The notes beneath the pieces were generated by a model. It was not told the DNA's origin and ran no database searches. It saw only the letters and a program-made list of their open reading frames with translations. Of a stretch of 64,000 nucleotides of DNA, positions 43,039-53,679 are shown in pieces. The stretch is taken from contig OV277866.1 of assembly GCA_922989275.2 (NCBI GenBank), forward strand, positions 72,824,328 through 72,888,327, in the 5' to 3' direction. The number at the start of each line of letters is the position of its first letter. Positions within the stretch are counted from its first letter, which is position 1. A program made the translations under genes and the position numbers. This stretch comes from Gari tellinella. Its lineage: Eukaryota; Mollusca; Bivalvia; Cardiida; Psammobiidae.

Positions 43039-46000
43039 GTGAGTGACAGTTATTTTTCGTCCTGGTGCTTACTCGCCCTACATTTTACTGACCCCTGATG
43101 GCTATGTGCCAGTATCGTAAAGCCGAAATCAGTTTACAGTAAACTATCTACCACTTAAATTAAGCAATTCTGACTGTCAATGTATAAGACAATTCTATCT
43201 ATGGCCTTTGAATTTGTGAAGGCCAAAATTATAATGCAGAAACTTTCGGGAACAAATTTATTCTATACATCGTGAATTAATACAGGTTTACAGTTTGAAA
43301 TAATTACGTGTAGATGCTTCCAAATTTGGCTCTTCTGAAGCAAAAACATTTTGCCAGGGATGCATTTGTCAAGCAACTACTAGCGTGCAAACCCAGAGAC
43401 CCTGCAACGACAAACCGGTTACCCAGTCGGTGCAAAGCTTAAGCTCACCCCAAGATTAAATGACTCACTTCCCAACATACAAAGATTTGGGAAGCCTCCT
43501 TTGCATATACCAACATACTACATAACTCTCCCTTCCGAGAAGTCTCTTCCCGAGACTAGGACCATGGGAGAACCATTGCACAATGGGTAAGGCAACTCCT
43601 GTCCGGCAGCTGTCCTTATCCCACCGCTGCCACCATTTGTAACGTGCAAACTGAAAGACCCAGCAACAACAAACCCTGTTGGTGCAAATTTTAAGCTCAC
43701 ACCAAGAGGTGTTTGGTCCACTATATAATTGACTCACTTTAAGTTCCCAACATACAACATGGAATTTGGGAAGCCTCATTTGCATATACCAACGTACCAC
43801 ATACGTTACACGAGTCCCATGGACTCTAACTGCGGTACCGTATAGATAGCAAAAATTTATGATTTTTATTTGTGACAGTATAAATTGGAACTATTTTCTT
43901 CAGTAGAGGATTTAATTAAATGCATAAAAAGGCATATTCATGGGGTAATGGGTTAATAGGTAAATTGCTACACATGTTATATATATCACAACCGTTTATT
44001 GTTGCAGATGCTGAAGGAAAAGGGTTATACCTTTGATGTAGCCTTCACAAGTGTGTTGAAGCGGGCCATCAAGACCTTGTTCATGATTCAGGAGGAACTG
44101 GACCTTCACTGGATCCCAGTTACCAGACACTGGAGACTCAATGAGAGACATTATGGAGGTCTGCAGGGTCTTAACAAGTCTGAGACTGCAGCCAAACACG
44201 GGGAAGCTCAAGTGAAGGTACCATTCAAACTTATAAATGATAACTCTTTCACCCCTAAAACTTTAAAAGGACAATTTTCAAATTAAGGCTTTCGAGGTTT
44301 CGCAATTTATCCTTTTACAAATGAAAAAGTGAAGACCCTGGTCATAGGGCTCCTTCAGGATAAATGTACTCTTTACAGGTACTCTGCTTGTTAATTAATG
44401 TCAAGTATACTCATTGCTAGGTTCACTGTTATAATGACCATTTATTCAAGAAGCAGAGAGATCTCATTGTCATTGAGATGGGGATCCAGCACTTTTGTCC
44501 AGTCATGACTGGTCGACCTGCCCTGGTGTCTGTTTATACAGTCAAACCCCTAAAAAGCCTAATGGGGCCTTCACATACAGTCAAACTTTGATATAGCGAA
44601 CTAGGTTAAGTGAAACATACCTGTATTTCAATGTTAAAACGTGGCTAAGCCACGTTTTAATTTGATATACGGGTATGTTTGACACAACCCAGCATGAAAT
44701 AATGAAGACCATGTGTCGACATATCAGATAGTTTGAGTTAAGCGAGTTCGAGATATTGAAATTCGACTGTACATGGTTTATCTACGATTTCCTTACAGAT
44801 AGCACACATACCCATTTTTATACGCCCGTCTTCAGACGGGACGTATTATGTCGTGGCGCTGTCCGTCCGTTAACTTTTTCATGTCCGCTCTCTAACTCAA
44901 ACAAATTTAGTTCAATCCTTTTGAAACTTGTTCAGAACGTGTATGGCCATAATATCTCGGTCAAGTTCGATAACCAGCAAGATCCACCCAGACATTCAAG
45001 AGTTATGCCCCTTTTTTGTCAAAAACGGGCATTTTAGTTTGTCCGCTCTCTAACTCGAACAAATTTATTTTAATCCTTTTGAAACTTTGTCAGCATCATG
45101 CAGGGCTTTTTTTCCTTATATAACAGCCGCCGTTAAACGGCGTCTTCCCTTCCCGATTTTTTTCCCCTCTAAAAAAAATTTTTTTATTTTTTTTTTTTAC
45201 TTTTTATGATCAATGGTAGGTAACATAAATGAAACTTTAGTGCCCTTCACCATCGACCGTTTAGTGTGTCTGTACTGTTTTAAGTGTCATACATGAGTCT
45301 CATCATCATTGTTTTGATATTGCAGCACACATCCAGCAAAGGACCAGGGCCTTATCAATCCTACACACAAATACCACTCAAATTGAAATTCAAAGTGACC
45401 AAACTATAGACCATCATGATGTTACATCAAATTAAAAAGAAACTTTCTCTCATGAACAACACATGCACAGATGCTAGATCCCTTTCTCAAGGAACATTGG
45501 ATGCTTTGATGAGAATCAAGTCTAATTTCAAAAGCCTCACTGATGAGGACTTTGAAACTATACTTGAATGCTTCAAAGCATCAAAGAACAGGGACATGGA
45601 CCTTTAGAGAATCCAATAACAATTACATTTGTAACTACTGTTGCTTTAAGCCTTCATTAAAGAACAAATAAAAGAAATTTTCTTTAAATGTTCCCCTAAT
45701 TGACCCAAAACGACGCATTTTTCCCCTTCTGTGGGTAGCGGGTATCTTCCCCTATTGGTTAAAAAAAGCCCTGGCATGTGTATGACCATAATATCTCGGT
45801 CAAGTTCGATAACCAGCAGGATTGCCTCAGACATTCAAGAGTTATGCCCCTTTTTTTGGTAAAAAACGGGCATATTTTAGTTTGTCCGCTCTCTAACTCA
45901 AACAAATTTATTTCAATCCTTTTGAAACTTTGTCAGCATGTGTATGACCATAATATCTCGGTCAAGTTAAATAACCAGCAGGATTGCCCCAGACATTCAA

Positions 46001-49000
46001 GAGTTATGCCCCTTTTTTCGTAAAAACGGGCATATTTTAGATTGTCCGCTCTCTAACTCAAACAAATATATTCCAATCCTTTTGAAACTTGGTCAGCATG
46101 TGTATGACCATTATGTCTTGGTCAAGTTCAATAACCAGCAATATTGTCCCAGACATTTAAGAGTTATGCCCCTTTTTCGTCAAAAAACGGGCATATTTTA
46201 GTTTGTCCGCGCCCTTTCTCAAACAAATTTATTCCAATCCTTTTGAAACTTGGTCAGCATGTGTATGACCATAATGTCTCGGTTATGTCTCATAACCAGC
46301 TAGATTGCCACAGACAGTCAAGAGTTATGCCCCTTTTTTCTTCTAAAACGGGCATATTTTAGTTTGTCCGCTCTCTTGGTCAGCATGTGTATTACTATAA
46401 TGTCTCGGTTATGTCTCATAACCAGCTAGATTGCCCCAGACATTCAAGAGTTATGCCCCTTATTTTGTCAAATACAGGCATTTCTTAGTTTGTCCGCTCT
46501 TTAACTCAAAGAAATTTATTCAAATCCTTTTGAAACTTGGTCAGCATGTGTATGACCATAATGTCTCAGTCAAGTTTGATAACCAGCAAGATTGCCCCTG
46601 ACATTTAAGAGTTATGCCCCTTTTATCGTCAAAAACTGCCATTTTTTTGTTTGTTCGCTCTCTTTCTCAAACAAATTTATTCCAATCCTTTTGAAACTTG
46701 GACAGCATATGCCCCCTAACTTTCAGGGTTCTTTCCCTTTTGTTCACTTTACCTTGATAGGGTTTTAGTATGACTACATTCTAAGATCGATTTGACGGGC
46801 ATATAATGTGCCCGGCTTGCGGTGCTCTTGTTATCTGGAGCCCTGCTGGTTCTGATTATTTTGCATGTTGTTTTACAGATCTGGAGAAGGGCCTATGACA
46901 TCCCTCCACCTGACATGGCACCAGAAGATCACAAGGTTTTTGCTAGCGACCCAAAATATCAGGTGAGACATATAAAGAATAGGAAGGCTTGTTCCAACCC
47001 TTTATTCCTTGAAACCTCAAATGGACAGTTCCTGTTAAGTCTAGTCATATGAGCTTGTCTGTGTTTCAAAGAAAAAAAATCAAGCTACTGTTATCACTAA
47101 TTTCTGGTTAACATTCCCCATTGAAAATGCATTGGAATGACATTTCTGAAAACTTTATATCACAAAATTCCATATTTTTGGGACCAAATGCCAATTCATT
47201 TTGTTTTTGTTTACCAAGAGTATTGCCCATTGATCACTCTATGAATTGCAGAAGAAATCTATTCAGGATATGCACACATTACAGAATTGACCAGACTAAC
47301 TTAAGACATGTTTAACATTGAAAGTAATGGGAATATCCAGGGTGTTGCATTGAAAGTTTGGCTTAGTATAGGTATGGTGAGCTTTTAGGATCGCTTGATG
47401 TCCGTCCGTCCACAATTGGTTCTTTAACACTCTAGCAGCTACAAATTTCATCCAATCAGCTGATAATTTACTGTTAAAAAACAACATCTCTGCAGATTTT
47501 TATGCTCTCCAATCCTGTTTTGTCTGTCACACTTTCTTCTAATTTATTTCTTATCATTTACTGCTCAAAAGCATTAATGGGTTATTTGGGTATGTGACTG
47601 ACTGGCTAGGTTTATTTGATGCAATGCTTATGTTTTAAACCTAGTATTTACAGGAATGTCTTCACTTGCTTAACATGCTATAATCTAGGGTATTTCTTTT
47701 TGGGGGGTGTGCATGGTTTTCAACAATATTCTTGTTCATACTCACTTTCTGTTCTTCATTGCTCTTTGGATTTGCATAATGGCTGAATACTGATTATTAT
47801 ATTATTATTACAGTAAAAACCCTCTATTACGACCACTAAGGATTAAGCTAATTAGCTGTGTAAAAGACAGGTGACAGCTTTAAGCAAGATGAACGTAAAA
47901 CAGAAAGCTCCTAAAGGAGCTTTCTGTTTTACATTCACCTTGCTTTAAGCAGTCACCTGCCTAAAACACATGATAATGTTCACAATTAAGTGGTCGTAAT
48001 ATAGAGGTTTACTGTATTACCATATTTCTTTTCTCTGTTTCTTCAGGGTTATGACGGCACTATTGTTCCCAAGAGTGAATGTCTGAAGGATACTGTAGTT
48101 AGAGTACTGCCATATTGGCATGACCTCATTGTTCCAGCAATTAAGGTGAGCCACATTATACCAACTAGATAGTACAGTAAAACCTCTCTATTACAACCAG
48201 TGATAAAAATGAGTCTTATGGACCAACATCACACATCTGAAAGAAAAATGTAAAGCAGAAAGCTCCTGCCTTACTCTTATCTTGATTTAAGCCACCACCT
48301 GGTTAACCTGATAGCCTGTTTCTAGTTTTGAAGACAGGTGATAACTTAAAGCAGGTTGAAAGTAAAGCAGAATGTGCCTTAAGGCACATTCTGCTTTACT
48401 TTCAGCCTGCTTTAAGCTAAAATCTGATAGGCTATATAAAATATTTGTAATGGTAATTGTTCATGAGGGTATAAACTGGAACTATTTTCTTCAGCGGAGG
48501 AATAAATCATATTCGCTAAAAGGCGCTTCTATGGGGGAAAGGGTTAAATGCCAAAATAATAATTACATGTAGCTCATTTAGTAGTCGTGATAGAGAAGGT
48601 TTACTATACAGTGTTACATTTTCAAATTTACTGGAATGTTTAAGTGCTCAAGATTAGTTGCTGCTTGGAGCTTTCTGCTTAATTCTCAGCCTGTTTGAAA
48701 CTGCCATAAGTCAGAATGTAGAAAATTTTTTCATGGTTCTTGTATCGTTTGAGGGGAAGGCTAAATTGAGCTCTATATGGAAAAATGAAACGAGTGAGTT
48801 TACCTCAGAAATATGGGCGTATTTATGTACATGTGGAAATAGAATGAAGTCACAACCTCACACTTTCACCAACTGTGTTGTGATTTATCCCCGATAAATG
48901 GCATATAAACCCATTTATTTATGCTTTTCGGTGGATTACCGGAAAATAGCAGTGGATTATCACTTGGTAATCCACTGCAGTGGATTATCACCAATCGCCG

Positions 49001-51243
49001 TTTTCCCCGTAGGGCTCCCCAAAAATCGTAGTCAATCGTGTCTTATCGTTAAATTCCGGCAGTCCGATTTGTCGCGAACCACTCAACGGAAGAACAAGAA
49101 TCCAAAATCGGGAGCAACAACGTAATTCGGATGACGTCAAATCAATAAATAAGTGATGTCATGGTACGGGAAACTGTTTCGTTAATGTGTTCGATGTAAA
49201 CTTGGGGCTCAACACGGGGTAAATCATGTACTTTCGCTGTCACAATTGTCGAAAAATTTCGTTTAAAAAGTGGCTTAAAAGCATAAATAAATAGAATAAT
49301 TGTATTTTTTCAGTATAAGATCGAAATCCATTTCGTGAACATTAGACTGTTATATTTACATAACGTCTGATGTTCACTCAATGGATTAAATTTCTATCTT
49401 ATACTGAAAAAAACAATTATCCTCTATATATTTACATTCGCCCCATTCAATTCCATTGAAAAAATTGATGTTTAATTTCGTATAAATGCAATTGCTTGAG
49501 GGGGCGGGATGTGTGGATATCTTTCACAGAGGAGGTGGGGCTTGTGGATCTTTCACTGCGAATTAACCTCTCTAAGTCGTACAGCATAAATTTGGCAAAT
49601 ATGCCTTCCTATTAGCGAATACCATGATAATCGGCTAAAATTCTTCTTTATTAATGAGACACAGATTTCAAGAAAATTGAAATACCTTATAAACAGCATC
49701 TGTCTGCATTTCTTTATGACAAAAATAATCAACATATTTATCCTAGTTTAACAATGAAGTCATTTCAAAATGACGTTAAATTGTTGTTGTCACGCCAAAC
49801 TGTCAAATTTGATTACATTTAAATACATGTATTTACAATGAAGCTTATTTTATTGCCTTCCAATGTACACAGCTTCAGTAATGCGGTTATACTCCCAGTG
49901 TAGTCGTGAACAACCTAACCAATATTTAGATAATGCTTATAGCTTCTATGTCCTTTGAGATGTTGCTTTCATATTGTATATGGACATGTGTATATACACA
50001 AGTCCTTTCTAAGCACATATAATGTTGGATTATCTAAACCTTGAACTTTGGGCCCCGAGTTTAGGTTTCGAAATCTGTGTTTAGGCTTCGAAAATGCTTA
50101 TTTATAACTCCTATATCTCTTGCGATACTGCTTTCATATTTGGTATACATGTGTATATGGAAGAGACCTCTCCATACATGCAAAAAGTTTGATGCCAGTG
50201 ACCTTGAACTTAGGATCCCATCTAAGTTTCAAAAGCTACGTTTAGGTTTTGAAAGATGATTTTAACTCCTATGTCCCTTTAGATATTGATTGCATCTGTG
50301 GTATGCATTTGTATATGGACAAGACCTTTCCATGCATGTAATATGTTTGAACCCAGTGACCTTGATCTAAGAGCCCTTGTTTACTGTTTAGGATTTGAAA
50401 TCTGCCGCAGGCCAGCTTTGTTGTCTCTCTGACAACTGGGTTTTAATCATATATTACTTTATGTTTTCAGGAAGGAAAGAACATTCTGATATCAGCCCAT
50501 GGCAACAGTATTAGAGCTATGGTGAAATACCTTGACAACATCCCAGACTCTGACATCACTGAACTAAATATCCCCACAGGTATGTACCAGTCCCACAATC
50601 TTAACCAATTAGCCCATAAATACGCCTTTTTACGTCTTTAATTTATTACTCCTCTGAAGAAAACAGTTTGACTTTATACAGTTATGAATAAGTATTATAA
50701 GAAATATTTTCTAAATCCTAAAAAAGCTTAAAGCAGGTTGAAAGTATAGCAGAATGTGCCTTAAGGCACATTCTGCTTTACTGTCAGCCTGCTTTAAGTG
50801 GTCGCCTATCTTCAATACTAGAAATAGGCTATTGGGTAAAGGGTTAAGCTAAACCATTACTGTCCTTCATAAATATGCCTTTTTAGCCTTCAATTTATTC
50901 TTCTACTAAAGAAAATAGTTTCACTTCATACAGCCATGAATATGTAGTGTTAGCAATGTTTTCTGACCCACCAGATGGTAGCTTAAAGCAGCCTGAAAGT
51001 AATGCAGAATTACATTTTTCCTTTCAACCTGCTTTAACCTATTACCCCATAGCCAGTTTCTAGTTATAAAGAAAGGCTAGAAACATGTATCTAAGCTTGA
51101 ATTCTGATATTCTTTCTACAGGAATCCCTCTTGTGTACGAGTTGGACGCAGATCTGAAGCCAGTGAAGCACTACTACCTAGCTGATGAAGCCCAGGTGAA
51201 AGCTGCTATGGCAAAAGTGGCTGCCCAAGGAAAGGCCAAATAA
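42907..51243 (+). CDS. PGAM: 2,3-bisphosphoglycerate-dependent phosphoglycerate mutase, six exons
   Basis: Complete gene for a glycolytic cytosolic mutase interconverting 3- and 2-phosphoglycerate. Exons are 42907-43038, 44008-44217, 46879-46962, 48047-48145, 50471-50579 and 51122-51243; phases join cleanly to about 251 aa, against about 254 in vertebrate PGAM1/2. [11 protein letters not shown] carries the phospho-accepting His12, [14 protein letters not shown] the catalytic Glu90, and [11 protein letters not shown]is185. SEYN replaces the common SxWN. It ends with a Lys/Ala-rich tail. Initiation at 42907 is supported by AAAATGG and alignment with family starts. Confidence 0.97.
43380..43811 (-). 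mobile_element. TRIM-like miniature LTR element
   Basis: Two direct repeats (about 43380-43525 and 43639-43811) of about 150-170 bp flank a 113-bp middle. Read on the minus strand the intact repeat starts TGTAACGTATGTGG and ends CACGTTACA (TG...CA). The middle then begins AATGGTGGCAGCGGTGGGA, a plausible primer-binding site, and ends with the purine tract GGAAGGGAGA before the second repeat. No genes; a terminal-repeat retrotransposon in miniature fits best. Confidence 0.7.
43850..43965. repeat. Half of a family A element
   Basis: Only the single-sided flank and end remain: AGTATAAATTGGAACTATTT to GGGGTAATGGGTTAA. It lies in the PGAM intron just upstream of exon 2. Confidence 0.75.
44008..44217 (+). 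CDS. PGAM: PGAM exon 2
   Basis: [15 protein letters not shown] and [20 protein letters not shown], holding the catalytic Glu and substrate-binding Arg residues. Acceptor gttgcag, donor gtacca; 70 residues, phase 0. Confidence 0.97.
44230..44410. repeat. Decayed family C element
   Basis: TTTCACCCCTAAAACTTTAA, AAGTGAAGACCCTGGTCATA and GGGCTCCTTCAGGA are remnants; the right hairpin arm is lost. Confidence 0.6.
44578..44769. mobile_element. Family F MITE (TA)
   Basis: CAGTCAAACTTTGATATAGC ... GAGATATTGAAATTCGACTG, TA both sides; core ACGTGGCTAAGCCACGT. Confidence 0.93.
45101..45773 (+). mobile_element. Deleted hAT-type transposon inside the array
   Basis: CAGGGCTTTTTTT at the left and AAAAAAAGCCCTG at the right form inverted ends of the hAT type. 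The insertion cuts a unit at GTCAGCATGTG. The interior is short; the right half carries a coding remnant. An 8-bp duplication is not clear: GCATCATG versus GCATGTGT. Confidence 0.75.
45417..45607 (+). pseudogene. hAT transposase C-terminal remnant
   Basis: The frame reading [20 protein letters not shown] and [19 protein letters not shown] resembles the extreme C-terminus of hAT transposases of the ZNF862-like type ('LSxxxLxALMxI...DF'). A possible splice acceptor ttgcag at 45326 precedes it. The rest of the transposase is gone. Confidence 0.5.
46879..46962 (+). CDS. PGAM: PGAM exon 3
   Basis: [19 protein letters not shown], the conserved 'WRRSYDxPPPxM' substrate-contact block. Acceptor ttttacag, donor gtgaga. 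Confidence 0.96.
46963..47800. other. PGAM intron, mostly unassigned
   Basis: Contains near 47376 a short stretch (GTGAGCTTTTAGGATCGCTTG, ATGTCCGTCCGTCC) related to the repeat at 53690. Nothing else recognised. Confidence 0.5.
47811..48014. mobile_element. Family B MITE (TA)
   Basis: CAGTAAAAACCCTCTATTAC ... ATAGAGGTTTACTG with TA both sides; perfect core AGCTCCTAAAGGAGCT. Confidence 0.93.
48047..48145 (+). CDS. PGAM: PGAM exon 4
   Basis: [20 protein letters not shown], matching 'ESLkDTIARalPyWnexIxP'. Acceptor cttcag, donor gtgagc. A family B element ends 32 bp upstream. Confidence 0.96.
48175..48608. mobile_element. Family B MITE interrupted by A
   Basis: CAGTAAAACCTCTCTATTAC at the left; GTAGTCGTGATAGAGAAGG and TTTACTATA at the right. 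The break is within CACCTG after the hairpin. Confidence 0.88.
48303..48547. mobile_element. Family A MITE nested in B
   Basis: TTAACCTGATAGCCTG to GGAAAGGGTTAA, TTAA on both sides; perfect core GTGCCTTAAGGCAC. Confidence 0.93.
49298..49425. repeat. Foldback with TTTTTTCAGTATAAGAT arms
   Basis: AATAATTGTATTTTTTCAGT and ATAAGATCGAAATCCATT are mirrored by AATGGATTAAATTTC, TATCTTATACTGAAAAAA and ACAATTAT, with the inner arms ACATTAGACTGTTAT/ATAACGTCTGATGT. Confidence 0.85.
49930..50450. repeat. Degenerate tandem repeat, about 170-bp unit, about 3 copies
   Basis: AACTCCTATATCTCTTGCGA, TGCTTTCATATTTGGTATAC, GTATATGGA(A/C)AAGACCT and CCAGTGACCTTGAAC recur. It ends GCAGGCCAGCTTTGTTGTC/TCTCTGACAAC, a small hairpin; another Helentron-associated-type element is possible. 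Confidence 0.65.
50471..50579 (+). CDS. PGAM: PGAM exon 5
   Basis: [20 protein letters not shown] then ITELNIPTG, including the second catalytic His. Ends phase 1 before gtatgt. Confidence 0.97.
50601..50847. mobile_element. Family A MITE (TTAA)
   Basis: TTAACCAATTAGCCCATAAA to GGTAAAGGGTTAA; core GTGCCTTAAGGCAC. Begins 21 bp past PGAM exon 5. Confidence 0.92.
50850..51085. repeat. Decayed, rearranged family A copies
   Basis: TTACTGTCCTTCATAAATATG ... CAACCTGCTTTAACC, running into a second A end (ATTACCCCATAGCCAG) at the core TTAA. Confidence 0.65.
51122..51243 (+). CDS. PGAM: PGAM exon 6 (stop)
   Basis: [19 protein letters not shown] then [20 protein letters not shown] and TAA at 51241. 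Matches the 'GIPxVYELDxxLKPxxxxyFLgDeE' end. Confidence 0.97.
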
Positions 51244-51510
51244 GCGACCACCCCTAGACATAATGATACCCTATGATCTGTAGAACTTTTAAAAATTGTG
51301 AATGGCTACCGCTAGTACTTGTGAAATTAGTACCACGGTCTGAGTTTCACTATTCTTATTTATTCTATTGATGTTTGTTGAATGATACAGGCCATATAAT
51401 GAGGAAAAGGACCTTTACCACATTGGAAGTAGTGTAGAACAGACCACCGATTAAAAAGGAAAACAAAATCTGTACAAATATTGGTAATTGTGACAAACTG
51501 ATTATGTACA

Positions 51511-51637
51511 GTACATTCTCTCTATTACGACCATTAAAACGATAGGCTAATTGAGTGTATAAAATGCAGGTGTCACCCGTTGTTAACACCTAATAATTGA
51601 CACAATTTAGTGGTCCTAATAGAGAGGTTTTATTGTT
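51511..51637. repeat. Core-deleted family B element
   Basis: Both outer arms remain (CATTCTCTCTATTACGACC ... GGTCCTAATAGAGAGGTTTT), while the central hairpin is gone. Confidence 0.8.
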
Positions 51638-51900
51638 CTATTGTGGTATCTGACCTGAATCTACACTGTTTGCATTGTCTTAGTATCCGTTTTCTCTTAA
51701 CCTGGCTTCTACCATTTCTGTTATAGATTTTAAAGGCAACATATTTACTTTACCATTGTTGTTCATATTGTGCTGATGAATCTCTATTGAAGCACATAAA
51801 GGTGAAATTGTTGTGCTTTATATGGGGCAAACACGAAGATAGTGGTGTAGCAATGTGTATCAGAAGGACAAAAGCTCAGTCGTTGGAGTGTTTAAAATAT

Positions 51901-52110
51901 ACAGTCAAACTTTATTATCGCAAACTCATTTAAGCCATTCATATCCTTATTTCAAAGTTAAACATGGCTTAGTCATGTTTAAACTTTGAAATACATAAGG
52001 GTTTGTTAAACTTCGAAATCCACCTGAAGGGTTTGTTAAACTTCTTCGAAATCCACCTGAATAAATACAGTTAAGGTTGACTTCAATGAGTTAGAGATAA
52101 GGAGGTTTTG
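51901..52110. mobile_element. Decayed family F MITE
   Basis: CAGTCAAACTTTATTATCGC, core AAACATGGCTTAGTCATGTTT-type palindrome, and a duplicated segment GGGTTTGTTAAACTTC near 51988 and 52030. Confidence 0.8.
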
Positions 52111-52439
52111 GTTGTATGTGCCATATGTATAGATAATGCTGTATTGTTTTACTTTGGATAGAGAACAACTGCAGACAAAATAGTACCAGTCCGAACTGAG
52201 AATTTTGGCATTGTTGTACAGAAAAACTTCGGTGATCACTTAAAGGAACCCTTTGATGGAGTTATAAAGAGTGTTGACTTCTGGAGCAAGATTGAAGTAC
52301 AGTTAAATCCTATGTCGGATGCTTTCTGCTTTACTTTGATTTTGCCTCCGGCCGCTGAATGCCCTACACACTGTGAACGAGTTCTTATCTAAGTGGTTAT
52401 TTACTTGTTACTGTGACTGTCAACATCTTGATGTATTGT

Positions 52440-52625
52440 CAATCTCCTAATAAGCAGCCACTAATATAAGTAGTGTGGGTATATTTAAAAACGGGCGACT
52501 ACTTAATGCATGATAAAAAATAATGCAGAAAGCTCCAATAGGAGCTTTCTGCATTATTTTTATCATGCATTATGCAAATTCCTGTATTTATGAATACCAA
52601 CCGATCTAATAAGTGTGTGGTTGTT
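52440..52625. mobile_element. O-type MITE
   Basis: ATCTCCTAATAAGCAGCCAC ... GATCTAATAAGTGTGTGG around the near-perfect hairpin CTTAATGCATGATAAAAAAT with AGCTCCAATAGGAGCT. Confidence 0.75.
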
Positions 52626-52845
52626 TATTACAATGTTGACTATAAATTGCTATACTAATGTCTTGTTTGTTGCTACCATTGTTTAGATCAGTGGCAGAGT
52701 GGTGCCCTGTCATACCTTCCTATAGTGCTGTTACATGTTTGTTATTTATGCTGGTTAATACTCCCCAGCATGCATAATAAAAGGGATGTCACATATATTT
52801 TGTTTCGTTGTCAATATACCAGCAACCATTGGCTGCTATAGAACG

Positions 52846-53250
52846 TAACACTTTACTCCATAGCCTGTTTCTAGTATTGAATATAGGTGATCACTTAAGA
52901 ACGTAACCCTTTACTCAATAACCTGTTTTCTAGTATTGAATATAAGTGACCACTTAAGAACGTTACCCTCTACTCTACAGCCTGTTTCTAGTATTGAATA
53001 TAGGTGACCACATTAGAATGTAACCCTTTACTCAATAACCTGTTTTCTAGTATTGAATACAGGTGACCACTTAAAACAGGTTGAAAGTAAAGCAGAATGC
53101 GCTTTAATGCGCATTCTGCTTTACTTTGACCCTGCTTTAAGCTACCATCTGATATAGAAAATGTTCCTTATGATACATTTTCATGACTATGATTCCTTCA
53201 GTGGAGTAATATATATGCATAAAAATGTATATATGAAGTAAAGGGTTACC
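52846..53250. mobile_element. Family A MITE with its end tandemly repeated
   Basis: The segment AACCCTTTACTC(A/C)ATA..CCTGTTT...GTGACCACTTAAGAACGT occurs about four times in a row (starts near 52848, 52904, 52965, 53020) before one complete A core and right end (GTAAAGGGTTA). Confidence 0.85.
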
Positions 53251-53359
53251 AAACTATCATTGCATTAGGTTGTAAAACTTTATGGTAATCAATTAACCTT
53301 TTACTTCTGTAAACTGTTTTGCAATCGTGTACAAAATCACACAGCAGCTGATAGAAGAA

Positions 53360-53557
53360 CAAACCCATTACCCCATAAATATGCCTTTTTACACCTTTAA
53401 TTTATTTCACCAGAGGTAAATAGTTCCAATTTATATTGTTATGAATATGTATGATACAAATTTTTCTATATTCTAGTAGATGGTAGCTTAAAGCAGACTG
53501 TTTTAAGTGGCCACCAATGTTCAATACCTGAAACAGGCTATCGGGTAATGGGTTAAA
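53360..53557. mobile_element. Family A MITE lacking its hairpin
   Basis: AACCCATTACCCCATAAA to GGGTAATGGGTTAA; the core is reduced to AAAGCAGACTGTTTTAAGTGG-like sequence, so both hairpin arms are deleted. Confidence 0.85.
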
Positions 53558-53679
53558 AGCGTTCGAGACTGAGAACGATCTCGACTTGTCTCAAATGCTT
53601 CATAAGCATAATCATTATCTGACATAGGACATTGTTTACACAATACGAGATAATGCAGTTGAAGAGGAGGCTAATTTTT

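Larger units (their letters stand above)
44816..46834 (+). mobile_element. HINE-like element with 161-bp tandem units
   Basis: Starts TATACGCCCGTCTTCAGACG and ends GACGGGCATATAATGTGCCC ... GCTCTTGTTA, so the tips ATA(C/T)GCCCGTC are inverted. Between lie about seven units of about 161 bp (block ACATTCAAGAGTTATGCCCC at 44992, 45831, 45993, 46153, 46440 and 46601, with a variant at 46314). It is split by a hAT remnant. No protein encoded; the layout resembles bivalve Helentron-associated elements. Confidence 0.75.
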
